Notes: generated from the letters alone by a model not told the origin. A stretch of DNA of 64,000 nt from Leidyana gryllorum EB-2025a (GCA_048772705.1 JBLWGC010000104.1:930001-994000); one strand, 5' to 3'; positions 20,401 to 31,819 are shown, counted from the first letter of the stretch. Program-made: numbers and translations.

Positions 20401-23218
20401 CCAAGAAGAACGGCTTCCAATCCAAGCTTTTTTCCGGCGATACTGAGCAGCATGAAATCTTCGTATGTCCTCTCGGCAATCAGATGAAAGACCTCAACTT
20501 CTCGGCTTTGGCCTATTCGATGGCATCGCGCTTGCGCTTGGAGATCGTGTTGGGGATTGTAGTCACTGTCGAGATGGATGACCACAGAGGCTGCCGTGAG
20601 GTTGATGCCCAGCCCTCCAGCCCGAGTTGTGCAGAGAAATAGAAATCGATCCGGCTGTAGATTGAAACGATCTATGCTTCGTTGGCGGTCTTCGGTGCTG
20701 CTGTCACCATCTACCCGCTCAAATCCCCATCCCTGATGTTCGGCATAGGCAGAAACCAAGTCTAGAGCAGTCTTGAAAAAGGAGAATAATAGCACTTTCC
20801 GGTCCTTTTCGTAATACTGTCGGAGCATCTTGTCCATCAGGATGAACTTCCCGCTGCATTGAACCAAGAACTTCAAAGGGGAGACATCCGGTGAGACATT
20901 CGTGGCACCGAATGCTCCTCTACGTATAGCGTCTTCCATTCCGTCCACCATGAAAGGGTGAACACATACCTTCCGCAGTTGCATATGTAAATTGTTGCAT
21001 CGAGCAACCCCTTCGGTAATGCTTCGAGAGTACAACGCTGTATAAACGCGCTTCTGCACCAGACTCAGCGGAACTTTGACTAGCTTCACGTGTTTTAGGG
21101 GCAACGAAGCAAGAGTTTCCCGCTTTTCCCGACGGAGCACATACGGACCGATGAGGTGCTGCAGCTCTTCTGTCCGCTCTAAACAGTCGTCGCAATCTTG
21201 CAGCTTCCCGAACTTCAGTATGAACTCGTTTTCCGTCCATTCTGCACCGACCCCCTCAAATACAAACCGCTCGGGATGCAACAGAGTGAGCATAGGGTAC
21301 AGCTCCCCTACAGTATTCTGGACTGGCGTTCCCGATAGAAGTAGTAAGTGCTCTCGATTCATCCGAGCCAAACCCTGCAGCAAGGAGCTCCGCTGTCCGC
21401 CCTTGGCTGCAAACCAGAAACGGCATTATATCCGACATTAACAATGGCGTAAACATTGAAGGGGGACCACCGTCCAGTGTTCCTTTTCCTCCCACCACCA
21501 CGCGTGTCAATGGACTCACCCTTTTGACATTCATCAACAACCAGGCAAACCCATTTGAAGTTTCGGGGCACGACATTGCAGAACTCAGCGCTTCTCAGCG
21601 ACTCGTAGGTCACAATAAGTACATCAGGCTTCAATTGACGATCATCTCGGATTCTCCCGATGGACGGGTCAGTAAATCGTAGTTCATGAGTCAAAATCGT
21701 CATTCGATCTAGTTTACATCCACCAAATGCGACAACATTGAGATGAGGAGCCCAATGGGCGAATTCCCTGCAGAAGATCGAGATATCAACAAGTCCGATT
21801 GAGCTTTGACGACGCGACCGATTACTCTTTGTGAAGGTACTCACCTCCGCCAGTTCTCCAGAACACTCTTTTGAAGTACAACTAAAGCATGTTGGGGTCT
21901 GTCAGTATCAAGCCCTCGAGTCAGAAGATGCTCAATGAAGACAATGGACTGACATGTCTTCCCTAAACCCATTTCGTCGGCTAGGAGAGATCCATGGCCA
22001 CTCTGTCGATAACGTCATGTCCTCTCAATAATCTCTACAACTCTCACCCACCTTCTCGGCATTCTTAAAGAGCCATTCTATACCTTCAAGCTGGTGGGGC
22101 ATTAATTGAAGGCCTTTAACGTCAGGCTGAGAAGAAATACGCTTATTGGTTCAAACACAAATCAGCTCCGCCTCACTGTTGGAAAATATGATCCAGCGGA
22201 ATCGATCTTCTTGGCCCGAAAGGACGCCCACAAAGAGCTTGAAGCTGTCCCCAAGTCCAAATCCGAGGAGATAACTGGTTGCGAATTCTTCATTCCTAAT
22301 TTAGCAAGACGTTCCCGTAAAGGGAAATTAAGAGTCTGAAATCGCTCTACGGCTCTTTCATCATCAAGCCGCCAACACTCTTCATATGGCTCGAAATAAC
22401 GACGATATACAGTCGACTCCACAGGGAGATTCTGGCCGCTCAAGCGTCCTGCCAACTCCCAAGTGGACTCGGAATACCCGGACAAAGCCCATTTGACGAG
22501 GTACTCTGCATCTCCTGCTGCATTCCTCCGGGCCGCAATCAAACGATCAACACGGGCGAACAATTGGAAGTTGGCTGTATCTTGATCTGCGAGCCATGAA
22601 TTTATTTTAGTCGTAGAGCAGGGGGCACGAAAAGTGAAGTAGAATGCAACAATTAACGGTGTGGCATTCGAAATCTGTCAGAAGTGCCGATGGGTGCGAC
22701 TCCTCCAAGGTGTGTGCACACTTTCCGCTTGAAATGTGTAACCTACCACTGAGTGCTATTTGCGCTCGCGGTGCTCGCCACCCGCCTGTAGCCATGAAAG
22801 CGTGCATATTCTGGGCCTCTTCAAGAGGCGTCATAGTAGTTGAAAGGTACTGCTCAGGGAACCGCCGGTGGAACTTTGCAAGCTTAGCTTCAGCTTCGTG
22901 AACGTCCACTAGTGTACCGTACGGTACCCAACAGAGGTCACGATAGCTTCGACCCTCCCATTTCACCAGGTAACGGGTGTCAGCCCCGTTGGGCGGCTCG
23001 GCCGCAAACACACGGTGGACGCGTAGTTCTGCGAGAGAAGACGTTGGTGCAACCGATGTGGGTACGTCTTCGACCGATGGTACTGCATCCTCGGACTGTG
23101 AAGAACACGAGTCAGAGCAACGGGACCGCTTGGAGGGAGGCGAACTTGTTGACAGGTGCGGAGGCCTCCGCTTACATTGATGTTTCCGCAGGGTAGAGTC
23201 CTCCGGGTCAGTCGACAT
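17420..23218 (-). CDS. CHD-type chromodomain SNF2 chromatin remodeller
   Basis: An ATP-driven nucleosome remodeller of the CHD family. Exons (minus) are 22747-23218, 22177-22586, 22052-22126, 21845-22002, 21520-21767, 18916-21406, 18707-18869 and 17420-18580; 1725 residues, phases consistent. Two chromodomains lie at about residues 65-125 ('TRYLVKWEGRSYRDLCWVPY') and 165-210 ('AEYLVKWALSGYSESTWEL'). The SNF2 core starts near 300 ('LMPHQLEGIEWLF'), with Walker A 'ADEMGLGKT', box II 'VVDECQKAKG' (DECQ where DEAH is usual), 'LLLLSGTPVQN' and the helicase C-domain ending 'QAQARCHRIGQSREVEVFHL'. The C-terminal half is acidic and disordered, then a helical region around 'DRRW'-like tryptophans ('YNKLDCRWRDEAF') and a Gln/Thr-rich tail. 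Alveolate CHD1-like and CHD7-like proteins are the closest type by architecture. Confidence 0.9.
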
Positions 23219-23369
23219 AAAAAGGGCCGCCGCCAGCAGTGTCGTTTTTCTCTGACTGCCGTTGGGTCAGGGTCTGTCCCAATTACCGAACGAGTTTTTG
23301 GCGAATGCGGCCCATGGGACTTTCGACGTGCAATCGAACGTGCACCACGTTACCGCACCTTGCGCGAAT

Positions 23370-24698
23370 ATGCGTGAGATTGTCCAGATTCAAGCCGGCC
23401 AATGTGGCAACCAAATCGGAGCCAAGTTCTGGGAAGTCATTTCAGACGAACATGGAGTTGATGGTCGCGGAAATTACGTTGGCGACTCCATGATTCAGTT
23501 GGAGAGAATCAACGTGTTCTTCCGGGAGTCCCAACATGGACGATTCGTCCCGCGCGCTGTCTTAATGGACTTGGAGCCGGGAACGATGGATTCAGTTCGC
23601 GCTGGTCCTTATGGAGCTCTGTTCAGACCCGACAACTTTGTCTTCGGTCAGTCTGGGGCTGGAAACAACTGGGCTAAAGGGCACTACACTGAGGGTGCTG
23701 AACTCATCGAAGCAGTCTTGGAAGTTGTACGTCGGGATGCCGAGGCCTGCGACTGCTTGCAGGGTTTCCAAGTGACCCATTCGCTTGGTGGTGGTACTGG
23801 TTCAGGTATGGGTACCTTGTTGGTATCCAAAATCCGTGAGGAGTACCCCGATCGTATTATGGAAACCTTCTCGGTCTTCCCTTCTCCCAAGGTGTCCGAC
23901 ACTGTTGTCGAGCCCTACAATGCGACTCTTTCGGTCCATCAATTGGTCGAGAACGCAGACTTTGTCAATGCTATTGATAATGAAGCACTGTACGACATTT
24001 GCTTCCGGACCTTGAAGCTCACCACACCCACCTACGGTGACCTGAACCATCTTGTCTCTGCCGCCATGTCAGGTGTGACATGCTGCTTGCGTTTCCCTGG
24101 TCAATTGAACTCCGATCTCCGCAAGCTCGCCGTCAACCTTATTCCTTTCCCTCGTCTTCACTTCTTCATGATCGGTTTCGCTCCTTTGACGAGCCGTGGA
24201 TCGCAGCCATACCGCTCTCTCACTGTCCCAGAGCTTAGTCAGCAGTCCTTCGATGCTAAAAACATGATGTGTGCCTCGGACCCTCGTCATGGCCGCTACC
24301 TTACCGCGTGTGTCCTGTTCCGTGGACGCATGTCTACCAAAGATGTGGATGTGGAAATGGTGAACGTTCAGAACCGTATGTCCAGCTCCTTCGTCGAATG
24401 GATCCCGTGCAACATCAAGACCGCTATCTGTGATGTGCCTCCCAAGGGTCTTAAGATGTCGTCAACCTTCATCGGCAACAGTACTGCCGTCCAAGAAATG
24501 TTCCGTCGTGTGGCTGATCAGTTCGTAGTCATGTTCAGGAGAAAGGCTTTCCTTCATTGGTACATTGGTGAGGGTATGGACGAAATGGAGTTCACGGAAG
24601 CTGAATCCAACATGAATGATCTCGTTGCTGAATACCAGCAATATCAAGAAGCCAGCGTCGAAGAAGAAGGCTCTGAGGGAGAGATGGAAGGCCAATGA
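23370..24698 (+). CDS. TUBB: Beta-tubulin
   Basis: 442 residues, no introns. It starts with the autoregulatory MREI tetrapeptide ('[20 protein letters not shown]') and contains the GTP-binding tubulin signature '[12 protein letters not shown]', '[14 protein letters not shown]', '[18 protein letters not shown]' and an acidic tail ending '[10 protein letters not shown]'. It polymerises with alpha-tubulin into microtubules. An in-frame extension upstream to 23262 exists but begins with no conserved sequence, so the MREI start is preferred. The tail lacks an EEY-like end. The start is 151 nt from the divergent CHD start. Strong conservation and even codon use suggest a highly expressed functional gene. 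No alpha-tubulin is in the window. Confidence 0.97.
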   Translation: MREIVQIQAGQCGNQIGAKFWEVISDEHGVDGRGNYVGDSMIQLERINVFFRESQHGRFVPRAVLMDLEPGTMDSVRAGPYGALFRPDNFVFGQSGAGNNWAKGHYTEGAELIEAVLEVVRRDAEACDCLQGFQVTHSLGGGTGSGMGTLLVSKIREEYPDRIMETFSVFPSPKVSDTVVEPYNATLSVHQLVENADFVNAIDNEALYDICFRTLKLTTPTYGDLNHLVSAAMSGVTCCLRFPGQLNSDLRKLAVNLIPFPRLHFFMIGFAPLTSRGSQPYRSLTVPELSQQSFDAKNMMCASDPRHGRYLTACVLFRGRMSTKDVDVEMVNVQNRMSSSFVEWIPCNIKTAICDVPPKGLKMSSTFIGNSTAVQEMFRRVADQFVVMFRRKAFLHWYIGEGMDEMEFTEAESNMNDLVAEYQQYQEASVEEEGSEGEMEGQ

Positions 24699-24910
24699 TC
24701 AATGAACCACCACAGATAGATTTTTATCAATACGGTTAGGATCGACCATTGTCTTGGGCATCATATCCCTTCAATAAGCGATTTATTGCTGCTTCTGATT
24801 ATGTTTCATATATTGTATATGCCTTGATTGCATATCTTGCGAACAGCCAGATACATTTAGTACTTCCGCACCCGCGATCCAGTGACGTAACGAGCGAGGC
24901 TGCTGATTAA

Positions 24911-26166
24911 TCAGTCTTCCTCTTGCCGCCGCCGACTTTGGTTTATTAGCCGTTCGACATTTGGTGTCACATTCATTCGCTTGAGACATCTTCCAAGAAA
25001 GACAAACTCACTCTGGTCCTCCAAAAAGCACCCTACATCCTGAGCAAAAGCGCAGTCGCTCCCGCTATTGATATCGAACACGTGTTCGCCCAGCAACAAT
25101 TGGGCCTTCCCAGACTTCCGCACCACTATTTTGCCCAATCGGCCTTCTGGCAACTCGGAAAGCTTCGCAGGGAGGTATCTGTCAGCATCATCCTTAGCCT
25201 GCCCCATTCGTGAGGACACCCGTCTGCTCTCCCGCTCCTTGACCTTCTCTTTAGCCTTTCGTTCTTCTTCAGTCATCAATTCCTCAGACATTCGCTCATG
25301 TTGAAGGCTCATTGCCGCAGTGTCTAAAGCCGGTAACTGCGAAGGCATTTGTACAAGCATCCACTGATTGATGTCATCCAATCCATCGTCGTCTTCAAAC
25401 AGCACCGCTGCATTTCGATTTACTTCATCCACATGCTTCATCGAGGGACGTTGTGATTTCGGCTGTTGGCCTGCTCCTCCATCAGTCTGTTTGGTGCCTG
25501 TTAGCGGCCCGCTTCTTTCATCGTCATCTTCTCTGATGACATACGGTAGAGAGATCGGAGTATATAAAGCATCGTTTTCCTTCCCTTCGGGTGCCCAGGA
25601 CAGTTCCAATATATCTCTGCTCTTGTTGGCATCCCTCTTTTTCCTGCGCATCATTTCGAACTGCTGCATCTTATTGTTCTGAGGACCTGCGGACACAATA
25701 CGATTCGCCAGATTCCCAACTTTGACAACAGGCCGTTGTGAGTCATTGCGCTGTGATACAGCTAATCGTTGTGCGAGAAGGTCCTGAATGCTGGTATTCG
25801 GTGCACCCGTCGAAGGACGACCTGTTGGCATTCCAGCTTTTGGAACGCCAACCGTCCCGGCTTTGGGCGTAGCGGTCTTGATGGCATGGGGCGTGAACGA
25901 GAATTTCGCTTTTGGTGCTGGTAATGCACCTGACGCGAGACCTCCCGACTCTGTGACGGATCATCCAATTTGCAACGGGGCTAAGCACTTACTTGGTTTG
26001 GGCCGTGCTGTGCCACTGGATTTACCAAGAGCGCCAGGTCGCACGAGCGTTTGCAGACTTGAACTGCGTAGCGAGACTACGAATACACTCGCAAGTGGAG
26101 GAGGACGGTGGGACAATACTTACCAGGCTGGCCTGCCTTGGGGGTTGGCTTGTTGGGGTCACTCAT
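24911..26166 (-). CDS. RNA polymerase III subunit RPC4
   Basis: RPC4 (yeast Rpc53) pairs with Rpc37 in Pol III and helps initiation, termination and reinitiation. Exons (minus) are 26124-26166, 25993-26076 and 24911-25950; 388 residues. The first 170 residues are basic and disordered. The conserved C-terminal domain is recognisable: 'LSELPEGRLGKIVVRKSGKA', 'LLLGEHVFDINSGSDCAFAQ' and 'LGRCLKRMNVTPNVERL'. Both introns (47 and 42 nt) keep phase and give Pro/Lys/Gly-rich sequence on both sides. It converges with beta-tubulin, with 212 nt between stops. Confidence 0.85.
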
Positions 26167-27349
26167 TGCTGACCAAAAAAAGCTGGTGGCCCTTCCGTCA
26201 AAAAGTCTGATGAGAGAGAACTACGGCATCCGGTCTGCGTTATAATGACAGCGAACAATATCTCAATGGCTCTCTCGTTATCACCCACCCTTCGACTCTG
26301 AGAAGAAAGGGAGTTGCTGCAACCCAGCAGGTTTTGGAGTCAATATGGACTCGAGAGATCCAATCTGCTACTTGGTGCTGTTGTGATGCCCCCCGTCCCA
26401 ATAACAAGATTGCATAGCACGTAGTGTAATGTTGAAAGGACCAGTGGTGATCGAAGAACTCGTTCTGCCGCGACAGCCCTCAGTAGAGTTAAGGGGACAG
26501 TCCCACACTTCATAAGTCATCAGTGGTGTGCGTAAGACAGAACAGTTTTGGGTACATGCTTTTCAAGAGCGCTATCTACAAATCACTATCAGCTCCTGAT
26601 ATCATCTGAGCTTCGAAGATTGAACATGAAGCTGACATGATCCTCTGCAGCATCTATCTGATCAACTGGTGAACCCACCCTGTGGAATGAGCTGCGATCA
26701 CGAAGCTGCGATTACGGAGACTTGTCCACCTCAATGATGAACTCGCTGCCCGATATGTCTCTGGTGGCATTCAATGAACAGTTTATGGGAAGACTACGAC
26801 ATGAAAGTCAATGTGGTTGGTGATCCACTTGTTCAAAAGAAGTGAAAGATGCAATCCTACGTAAATACGCCGGACCATGGTGTGTGCATGGTCCAGAGGG
26901 CGCTGGGAGGCAGAGGAACTACCGAGACTGGGGCAATCCCAGGTTTACGGATAGGTTGGGCATCGATGTACTTCTGATCAACGGCCATGTGCGGAGGCGT
27001 TTGTCCATCAGCTCTGGCAAGATGAGTGGAGATTTCTGTCTGGCTGCATAGAGATCATGGAGGAGTCAATTCTCTTGTTGGCTCGCTTTCTGCGAGTTCG
27101 GGGATGCTCTCTGCGCGACCGTAGGCACCTCTCGGAGACTGCGTGGATGACGATGGCGCGAATTCGGCGACTCGTTCATCATGAACAATACGCGCGACTT
27201 TGAGCACCGGACCTACACAAAGGAGGTCGTTGAGTATCTCTGATTTCTTGAGTATTCTTTCACAAGGAGGGATTGATCTATGGGCATTTAGCTTATAAAG
27301 TGTCTGTCCCAATGGAAGTGTGAACGGTTGCGTAATAACGCTGCCAGAG
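26167..27349. other. Gene-poor stretch, no supported feature
   Basis: Several small ORFs lie on the plus strand (for example 26842-27051 and a 42-codon ORF from 27057), but none has a family match or a coherent splice pattern. No tRNA-like fold was seen. A decayed gene is possible. Confidence 0.4.
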
Positions 27350-28034
27350 ATGAGAAGTGTAGCGATCAGTCTTCATTCTATTGAGGGGATTCTCGGTCTT
27401 TTCTGCTTTACTCGTTGGAAATGTGTTCCGTGGGGACATTGTGTCGTGAGAACATCGAACTCTGAGCGTTGGTACAAAAATCTGAGTTGTGGACAGTGTT
27501 GGCATCGAGTTGAAGCACCAACTTGGTGGGAAGACATATGAATTCGGTTTCGATGGATATCGAGCGGTTTGTCGACAATTTCCAGATGGGACAGAAGGGG
27601 TCGCAGGTTCCGTTGGAGGACAAAACGTGACACAGGAGTGATTCTAATTTATTGTTTTTCACATTCCACATCCTTCCATGAAGTTGAGTGTCGGTGTCCG
27701 TCCGATGACTGCGAAGACGTAAAATTCATCTGTCCCTGTTTCATACCATGGGGGATGAAACTAAGAGTCTACACTGCGACAAACTTTCGACTGGCTGCGG
27801 CTGGGCAGAAGTTTCACAAGTGTCGCGTCCCCAGAGACGTAAGGGCCCGTTGATCGGCAGATCAATCGGTTTGTATGTCGAGCGCTTTGGAGCTGTTTAC
27901 TGATACTCGAGTACCCATGGCCAATGTTGCCGGCCCGAACATCATTGTATCCCTCCAAGACTGTTACCACCAAGATTTCTACTGGTGGTATGCGTATCAC
28001 GTTTACCCCCGAGATTGACTACAAAAACTTCTAA
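27350..28034 (+). CDS. Doubtful gene with GRF-zinc-finger-like motifs
   Basis: A frame from ATG 27350 can be kept open to a TAA at 28032-28034 by two introns, about 42 nt near 27523-27564 and an improbably short 22 nt near 27839-27860. The middle contains 'CPCFIPWGMKLRVYTATN' followed by 'GQKFHKC', which resembles a GRF-type zinc finger (CxC, then G, T.xN, G.xFxxC). A weaker copy lies at 'KCVPWGHCVVRTSNS' to 'LSCGQCW'. GRF fingers bind single-stranded nucleic acid in topoisomerase 3, APE2 and similar proteins. The second intron is suspect, so this may be a decayed or partial gene. Confidence 0.3.
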
Positions 28035-28180
28035 ATTATGATAACGTTCCAATCATGTGAAGGCAAAACTTATGCTACATCCTCACAGCATAAGGACACT
28101 GGGACAATCTGATGAAGAAAGCCTCTGAACCTGCGTCGTAACGCAGCAAAGGCAGAGTGTCCTCGAAGACAAAGAATGGA

Positions 28181-29104
28181 TCACCGCCGTTCTCTGTAGC
28201 GGTCGCGCGTTAGCTTCCGGATGCGGAGCACTTCCTTACATGGACGAACCCTGAGCGGACGCATAGAAATGATCCGTTTGAGGTTGTCCACGTGTTTAGC
28301 CTCCTGTTCTGTCATAGGCGCCCGAGATCCATCCTCCAGGAAACGCCCTACCGGATCTCCTCTCTGAGGATGTTGTATCACGAAGGTCTTGTATTCCTGG
28401 TCGTGTGCCCACTTCAGTCCGAAGTCCGTTATTGGGAGCGTCCGAGGGAGTTCTTCCGAGGCAAGTCTGTAGAAATCTGGATCGTATCCACGAAGGAGGT
28501 CTACGGTCGTCCACTGGCGATAGCGTAGAGCAATGACGATCGGGTTGTTGTACAGCTCGTACTCCAGAAGGAAGTTATCTGTGACCAGATACCTTGTTTC
28601 CGGATATCGGTACATCATACGAAGGACATCAATGAGGCCGTCCTTCGCGGCGGCGCGAGCAAGACATGTCCATTCGCGACGAAACTCCGACGGCGTCCAC
28701 AGGAATTCGTGCAACAGTAACCATACTGTACCATTTGGGCTTTCGCCGGCGATACGCATAGCGCTATACTTTACGTATCGGCAGCGTTCATCTCTGGTAA
28801 AGGTACTGAGGATACGTTGACAGAGCCAAAGTGCGGCTCCCCATTTCTCGGTTCGAATTGCGCAGTAGAGCAAGGCATTAGCCCATGCATACCCAGCTTT
28901 CGGATTCGGAAGTGGTCTACCTTGGCAAAATTCGACCATGGATTCATGAGTAGTCGAAGCCTCCAACGTTGGAAGAGGGTCATCATAATTGGGATTGACG
29001 AGAAGATAATCGTCAATCACTGATAGGAGTGGGCAGAACCAGCGCCAGGCAGCTACTGCGATGCTTTCACTGCCTATTTCGTCGTTTGGCCATGATTCTT
29101 CCAT
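28181..29104 (-). CDS. Unknown intronless protein, 307 residues
   Basis: One frame from ATG 29104 to a stop at 28181. The sequence is rich in Trp, Arg and Tyr, helical, with paired hydrophobic repeats ('YAWANALLYCAIRTEKWGA', 'PIVIALRYRQWTTVDLLRGY') that recall degenerate ankyrin- or TPR-like units. It lacks a signal peptide and membrane spans and ends in a basic tail ('VLRIRKLTRDRYRERR'). I do not recognise the family. It could relate to the ankyrin-rich protein at 53-59 kb only in general fold; I see no direct similarity. Confidence 0.6.
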   Translation of the reverse strand: MEESWPNDEIGSESIAVAAWRWFCPLLSVIDDYLLVNPNYDDPLPTLEASTTHESMVEFCQGRPLPNPKAGYAWANALLYCAIRTEKWGAALWLCQRILSTFTRDERCRYVKYSAMRIAGESPNGTVWLLLHEFLWTPSEFRREWTCLARAAAKDGLIDVLRMMYRYPETRYLVTDNFLLEYELYNNPIVIALRYRQWTTVDLLRGYDPDFYRLASEELPRTLPITDFGLKWAHDQEYKTFVIQHPQRGDPVGRFLEDGSRAPMTEQEAKHVDNLKRIISMRPLRVRPCKEVLRIRKLTRDRYRERR

Positions 29105-29705
29105 GTTTGATTCCTAGCTTGTGATTGATCTCTTCTGACTTCTGAAGTAAACTTCTTTCGTCAAATCTGCATGCAACTTGTAACTTAACCACTGATACCA
29201 AATCAAAATTGGGTCATTGATTTGAGCTTTACGACAGCTCTCCTTCCTTTGAACAGCCCTCTCCTTTCATCTCGAGCCTCTCTTACACATTGTACCCCAA
29301 CCCCTCATTCCCATCGACACTTACAAGAAATTTCACTTTTCGCAATACTTCATTTCACTCATTACTTCGCCCGATCCCCACACTTTTCGACGTCTCTCCC
29401 CACACACTCACGACACATGCGATTTTAGGCTCTCAAAAGCGTCTACGCGCTCACCTCTGTGCCCCATTCGACCTGCAGCGCCTTTCTCTCGCCCCCTTCT
29501 GCCCCGTACCCACTCTAGAGACGCTGAACGCAACACAAACTTGAGTTCACATGCCGCTCAACTTGACGAGGGAGAGCCTGCGACACTTACGAAAAGTGCT
29601 CTCCAACCGCCGTAGAATAACCTCTCATTGTAGAGACAGTGTACTATAGCCAATGTTTGAGTGTTAAAGTCCACAAAAGGTGTCAACGCTACAGACCCGA
29701 AGAGT
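29105..29705. other. Pyrimidine-rich spacer upstream of the 28181 gene
   Basis: From about 29225 to 29530 the plus strand is strongly CT-rich with repeated CTCTC and CCCC runs, hence purine-rich on the coding strand of the 28181-29104 gene. It probably holds that gene's promoter and leader and the 3' end of the first GST gene. No ORF is supported. Confidence 0.45.
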
Positions 29706-30314
29706 CTAAGCAAATTGCGGAGTGAAGGGCTTGAACTTTGGTTGGGCCTTCACAGTCTCGTAGACGTGTTTCAGTGTCGTGAATTTATCAAGATTTGGGA
29801 CTTCGATGCCACCAAACTTGCGCGCTGCAATGTCGTACCAGCAGTATACAGTGATATCAGCGACGGACAGTTTTCCACCAACACAGAAGCCGTTTGAGGC
29901 GCTGGCCTTCACGATCTTCTCGAGGTTGGTGAAGTATTTGACGAACTGCTGCTCGCAGTGCCGCTGGGCAGTCGCCTTGGAAGCATCATCAGGAGCGAAG
30001 AGAACGGGCACCAATGAGCTCCACAGATCTTCCGGGTAGTGAATGATTTGTTCCACCTTCAACACTTCTTCGGCAGCAGACGGAACGAGTCCGGCCCTCC
30101 GTCCAGCGTACATCAAAATTGCCAAAGACTCGACATACTTCTTGCCATCGACCTCCAGAACAGGTAACGAGCCTGAAGGAGAATACTCCTTGTAAGCCGG
30201 CTCGCCCAACTTGAAGCGACGATCTTCGAATTCAATGCCACCCAGAGTGAACGCCAGTCTGATGGCCTCACCGCGTCCAGCCAGGTCAAAGTAGGAGAAG
30301 ATGGGCTTGCTCAT
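29706..30314 (-). CDS. Sigma-like glutathione S-transferase, copy 1
   Basis: 202 residues, no intron in the coding part. GSTs conjugate glutathione to electrophiles; sigma-type enzymes may also isomerise prostaglandin-like peroxides. The N-terminal thioredoxin-fold domain shows the catalytic tyrosine in 'IFSYFDLAGRGEAIRLAF' and the glutathione-binding 'GSLPVLEVDGKKYVESLAI' (cis-Pro and the ES pair). The helical C-terminal domain contains 'FCVGGKLSVADITVYCWY'. It is the most divergent of three tandem copies (GGIE and LFAPDD variants). A T-rich tract ending CAG lies 10-11 nt before the ATG, as in the other two copies. Confidence 0.93.
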   Translation of the reverse strand: MSKPIFSYFDLAGRGEAIRLAFTLGGIEFEDRRFKLGEPAYKEYSPSGSLPVLEVDGKKYVESLAILMYAGRRAGLVPSAAEEVLKVEQIIHYPEDLWSSLVPVLFAPDDASKATAQRHCEQQFVKYFTNLEKIVKASASNGFCVGGKLSVADITVYCWYDIAARKFGGIEVPNLDKFTTLKHVYETVKAQPKFKPFTPQFA

Positions 30315-30442
30315 TGATGGTCGTCTGTCACGAAAAAATATGCACCTTGAGACCGTGTGGTGGGTGACACACCTGTCCCATTCCGTCAGCGGCGATCGGG
30401 AAAGGGTTCAGCGGCGAACCCTCTAATGTTCTGTTACTGACG

Positions 30443-31054
30443 CTACTGTGCTAACTGGGGGGCAAAGGGCTCATATCTGGGGTGTCGTTTCACTGTCTCG
30501 TAGACTTGCTTCAGAGCGGCATACTTGTCCAAGTTGGGCACGTTCAATCCGTGAAGATGGCTAACAGCCGTCTCATACCAACAGTAGACGGAGAGATCGG
30601 CCACTGACAATGTGCCACCCACACAGTATCCCTCCTTGACTTCGTCTTTCACCATCTTCTCCAGGATGCCAAAATACTTGGTGAATTGTTCCTCGCACTT
30701 CTTGCGAGCAGCAGCCTTGGAGTCCTCGTCTACACCATATACAATGGGACGGATCCATTTGTACAAGTCTTCTGGATAATGGATGATCTGCATAACTCTC
30801 ATAACTTCCTCTGGAGAAGACGGAACGAGCCCGGCTCTCCGTCCAGCGTACATCAGAATAGCCAACGACTCAATGTACTTGGTGCCATTAACTTCCAAGA
30901 CTGGCACGCGACCTGAAGGGGAGTATTCTCTCCAACTGGGATCATCTCGTCTGCAACGGCGATCTTCGAAGTCTACCTGGCCTATTTTGAACGCCAAGCG
31001 GATGGCCTGGGCCCGGCCTGGAACATCAAAGTAGGTTAGAATCGGTTTGCTCAT
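30443..31054 (-). CDS. Sigma-like glutathione S-transferase, copy 2
   Basis: 203 residues. Catalytic tyrosine is in 'ILTYFDVPGRAQAIRLAF'; glutathione site is 'GRVPVLEVNGTKYIESLAI'; C-terminal 'YCVGGTLSVADLSVYCWY'. Very close to copy 3, so this pair is the younger duplication. An in-frame extension to 31129 is ignored because family members start at the MSKP equivalent. 128 nt separate its stop from copy 1. The leader shows 'TTTTGTAAACAG' just upstream of ACTGGAATG, a good splice acceptor. Confidence 0.93.
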   Translation of the reverse strand: MSKPILTYFDVPGRAQAIRLAFKIGQVDFEDRRCRRDDPSWREYSPSGRVPVLEVNGTKYIESLAILMYAGRRAGLVPSSPEEVMRVMQIIHYPEDLYKWIRPIVYGVDEDSKAAARKKCEEQFTKYFGILEKMVKDEVKEGYCVGGTLSVADLSVYCWYETAVSHLHGLNVPNLDKYAALKQVYETVKRHPRYEPFAPQLAQ

Positions 31055-31210
31055 TCCAGTCTGTTTACAAAATGACGTCGCGACCGCTGTGTGTTTCAGC
31101 CATAAGGGAGGCACAACAACTAAAGACACAACCTGTCACTTGTTCATCATGACACTTAATTGACTACAGTAGTGTAAAGTTCATAGTGCAGTCTTTGAGG
31201 AGACAGCGGG

Positions 31211-31819
31211 CTATGCGAATTGAGGGGTGAATGGCTCGTATTTGGGATGTTTCTTCACAGTTTCGTAGACTTGTTTGAGGGTTGAGTACTTATCCAGATT
31301 TGGGACATTCAGTCCGTACAAATGACTGGCTGGAATCTCGTACCAACAATATACGGAGAGATCGGCCACGGACAATGTGCCACCCACACAGTAGCCGCCC
31401 TTCGCGGTCTCTTTGACAATCTTCTCCAGGTTGCCGAAGTACTTTGTGAACTGCTGCTCGCATGTCTTGCGCGCCGAGTTCCTCGTGGAGTCATCTGGTG
31501 CGAAGATCACCGGGATGATGTATTTCCACAGGTCCTCTGGATAATGGATTATTTGCATCACTTTCATTACCTCCTCGGGGGACGAAGGGACCAGTCCGGC
31601 CTTTCTCCCAGCGTACATCAAAATTGCCAAAGACTCGACGAACTTCTTGCCATCGACCTCCAACACAGGAACGTGCCCTGAAGGCGAATACTCCTTATAG
31701 TTGGCATCGTCTAACTTATAACGACGATCCTCGAATTCGATCCCTCCAATTTTGAAGGCTAAGCGGATAGCTTGCGCTCGGCCAGGGCCATCAAAGTACG
31801 TCAAGATATGTCGACTCAT
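31211..31819 (-). CDS. Sigma-like glutathione S-transferase, copy 3
   Basis: 202 residues, starting 'MSRHILTYFDGPGRAQAI' with the catalytic tyrosine at position 8 and the glutathione-binding 'GHVPVLEVDGKKFVESLAI'. The C-terminal domain has 'YCVGGTLSVADLSVYCWYEI' as in copy 2. First gene of the array in the direction of transcription, 156 nt before copy 2. The leader has a T-rich stretch ending 'GTGGAGGCAG' just before TTGGAATG, again like an acceptor. The in-frame upstream extension (to 31870) is probably intron or leader. Confidence 0.93.
   Translation of the reverse strand: MSRHILTYFDGPGRAQAIRLAFKIGGIEFEDRRYKLDDANYKEYSPSGHVPVLEVDGKKFVESLAILMYAGRKAGLVPSSPEEVMKVMQIIHYPEDLWKYIIPVIFAPDDSTRNSARKTCEQQFTKYFGNLEKIVKETAKGGYCVGGTLSVADLSVYCWYEIPASHLYGLNVPNLDKYSTLKQVYETVKKHPKYEPFTPQFA

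Noticed and set aside
26167-27349. tRNA or other structured RNA gene
   Set aside because: I looked for T-loop and anticodon-stem patterns by eye and found none; a covariance search would be decisive.
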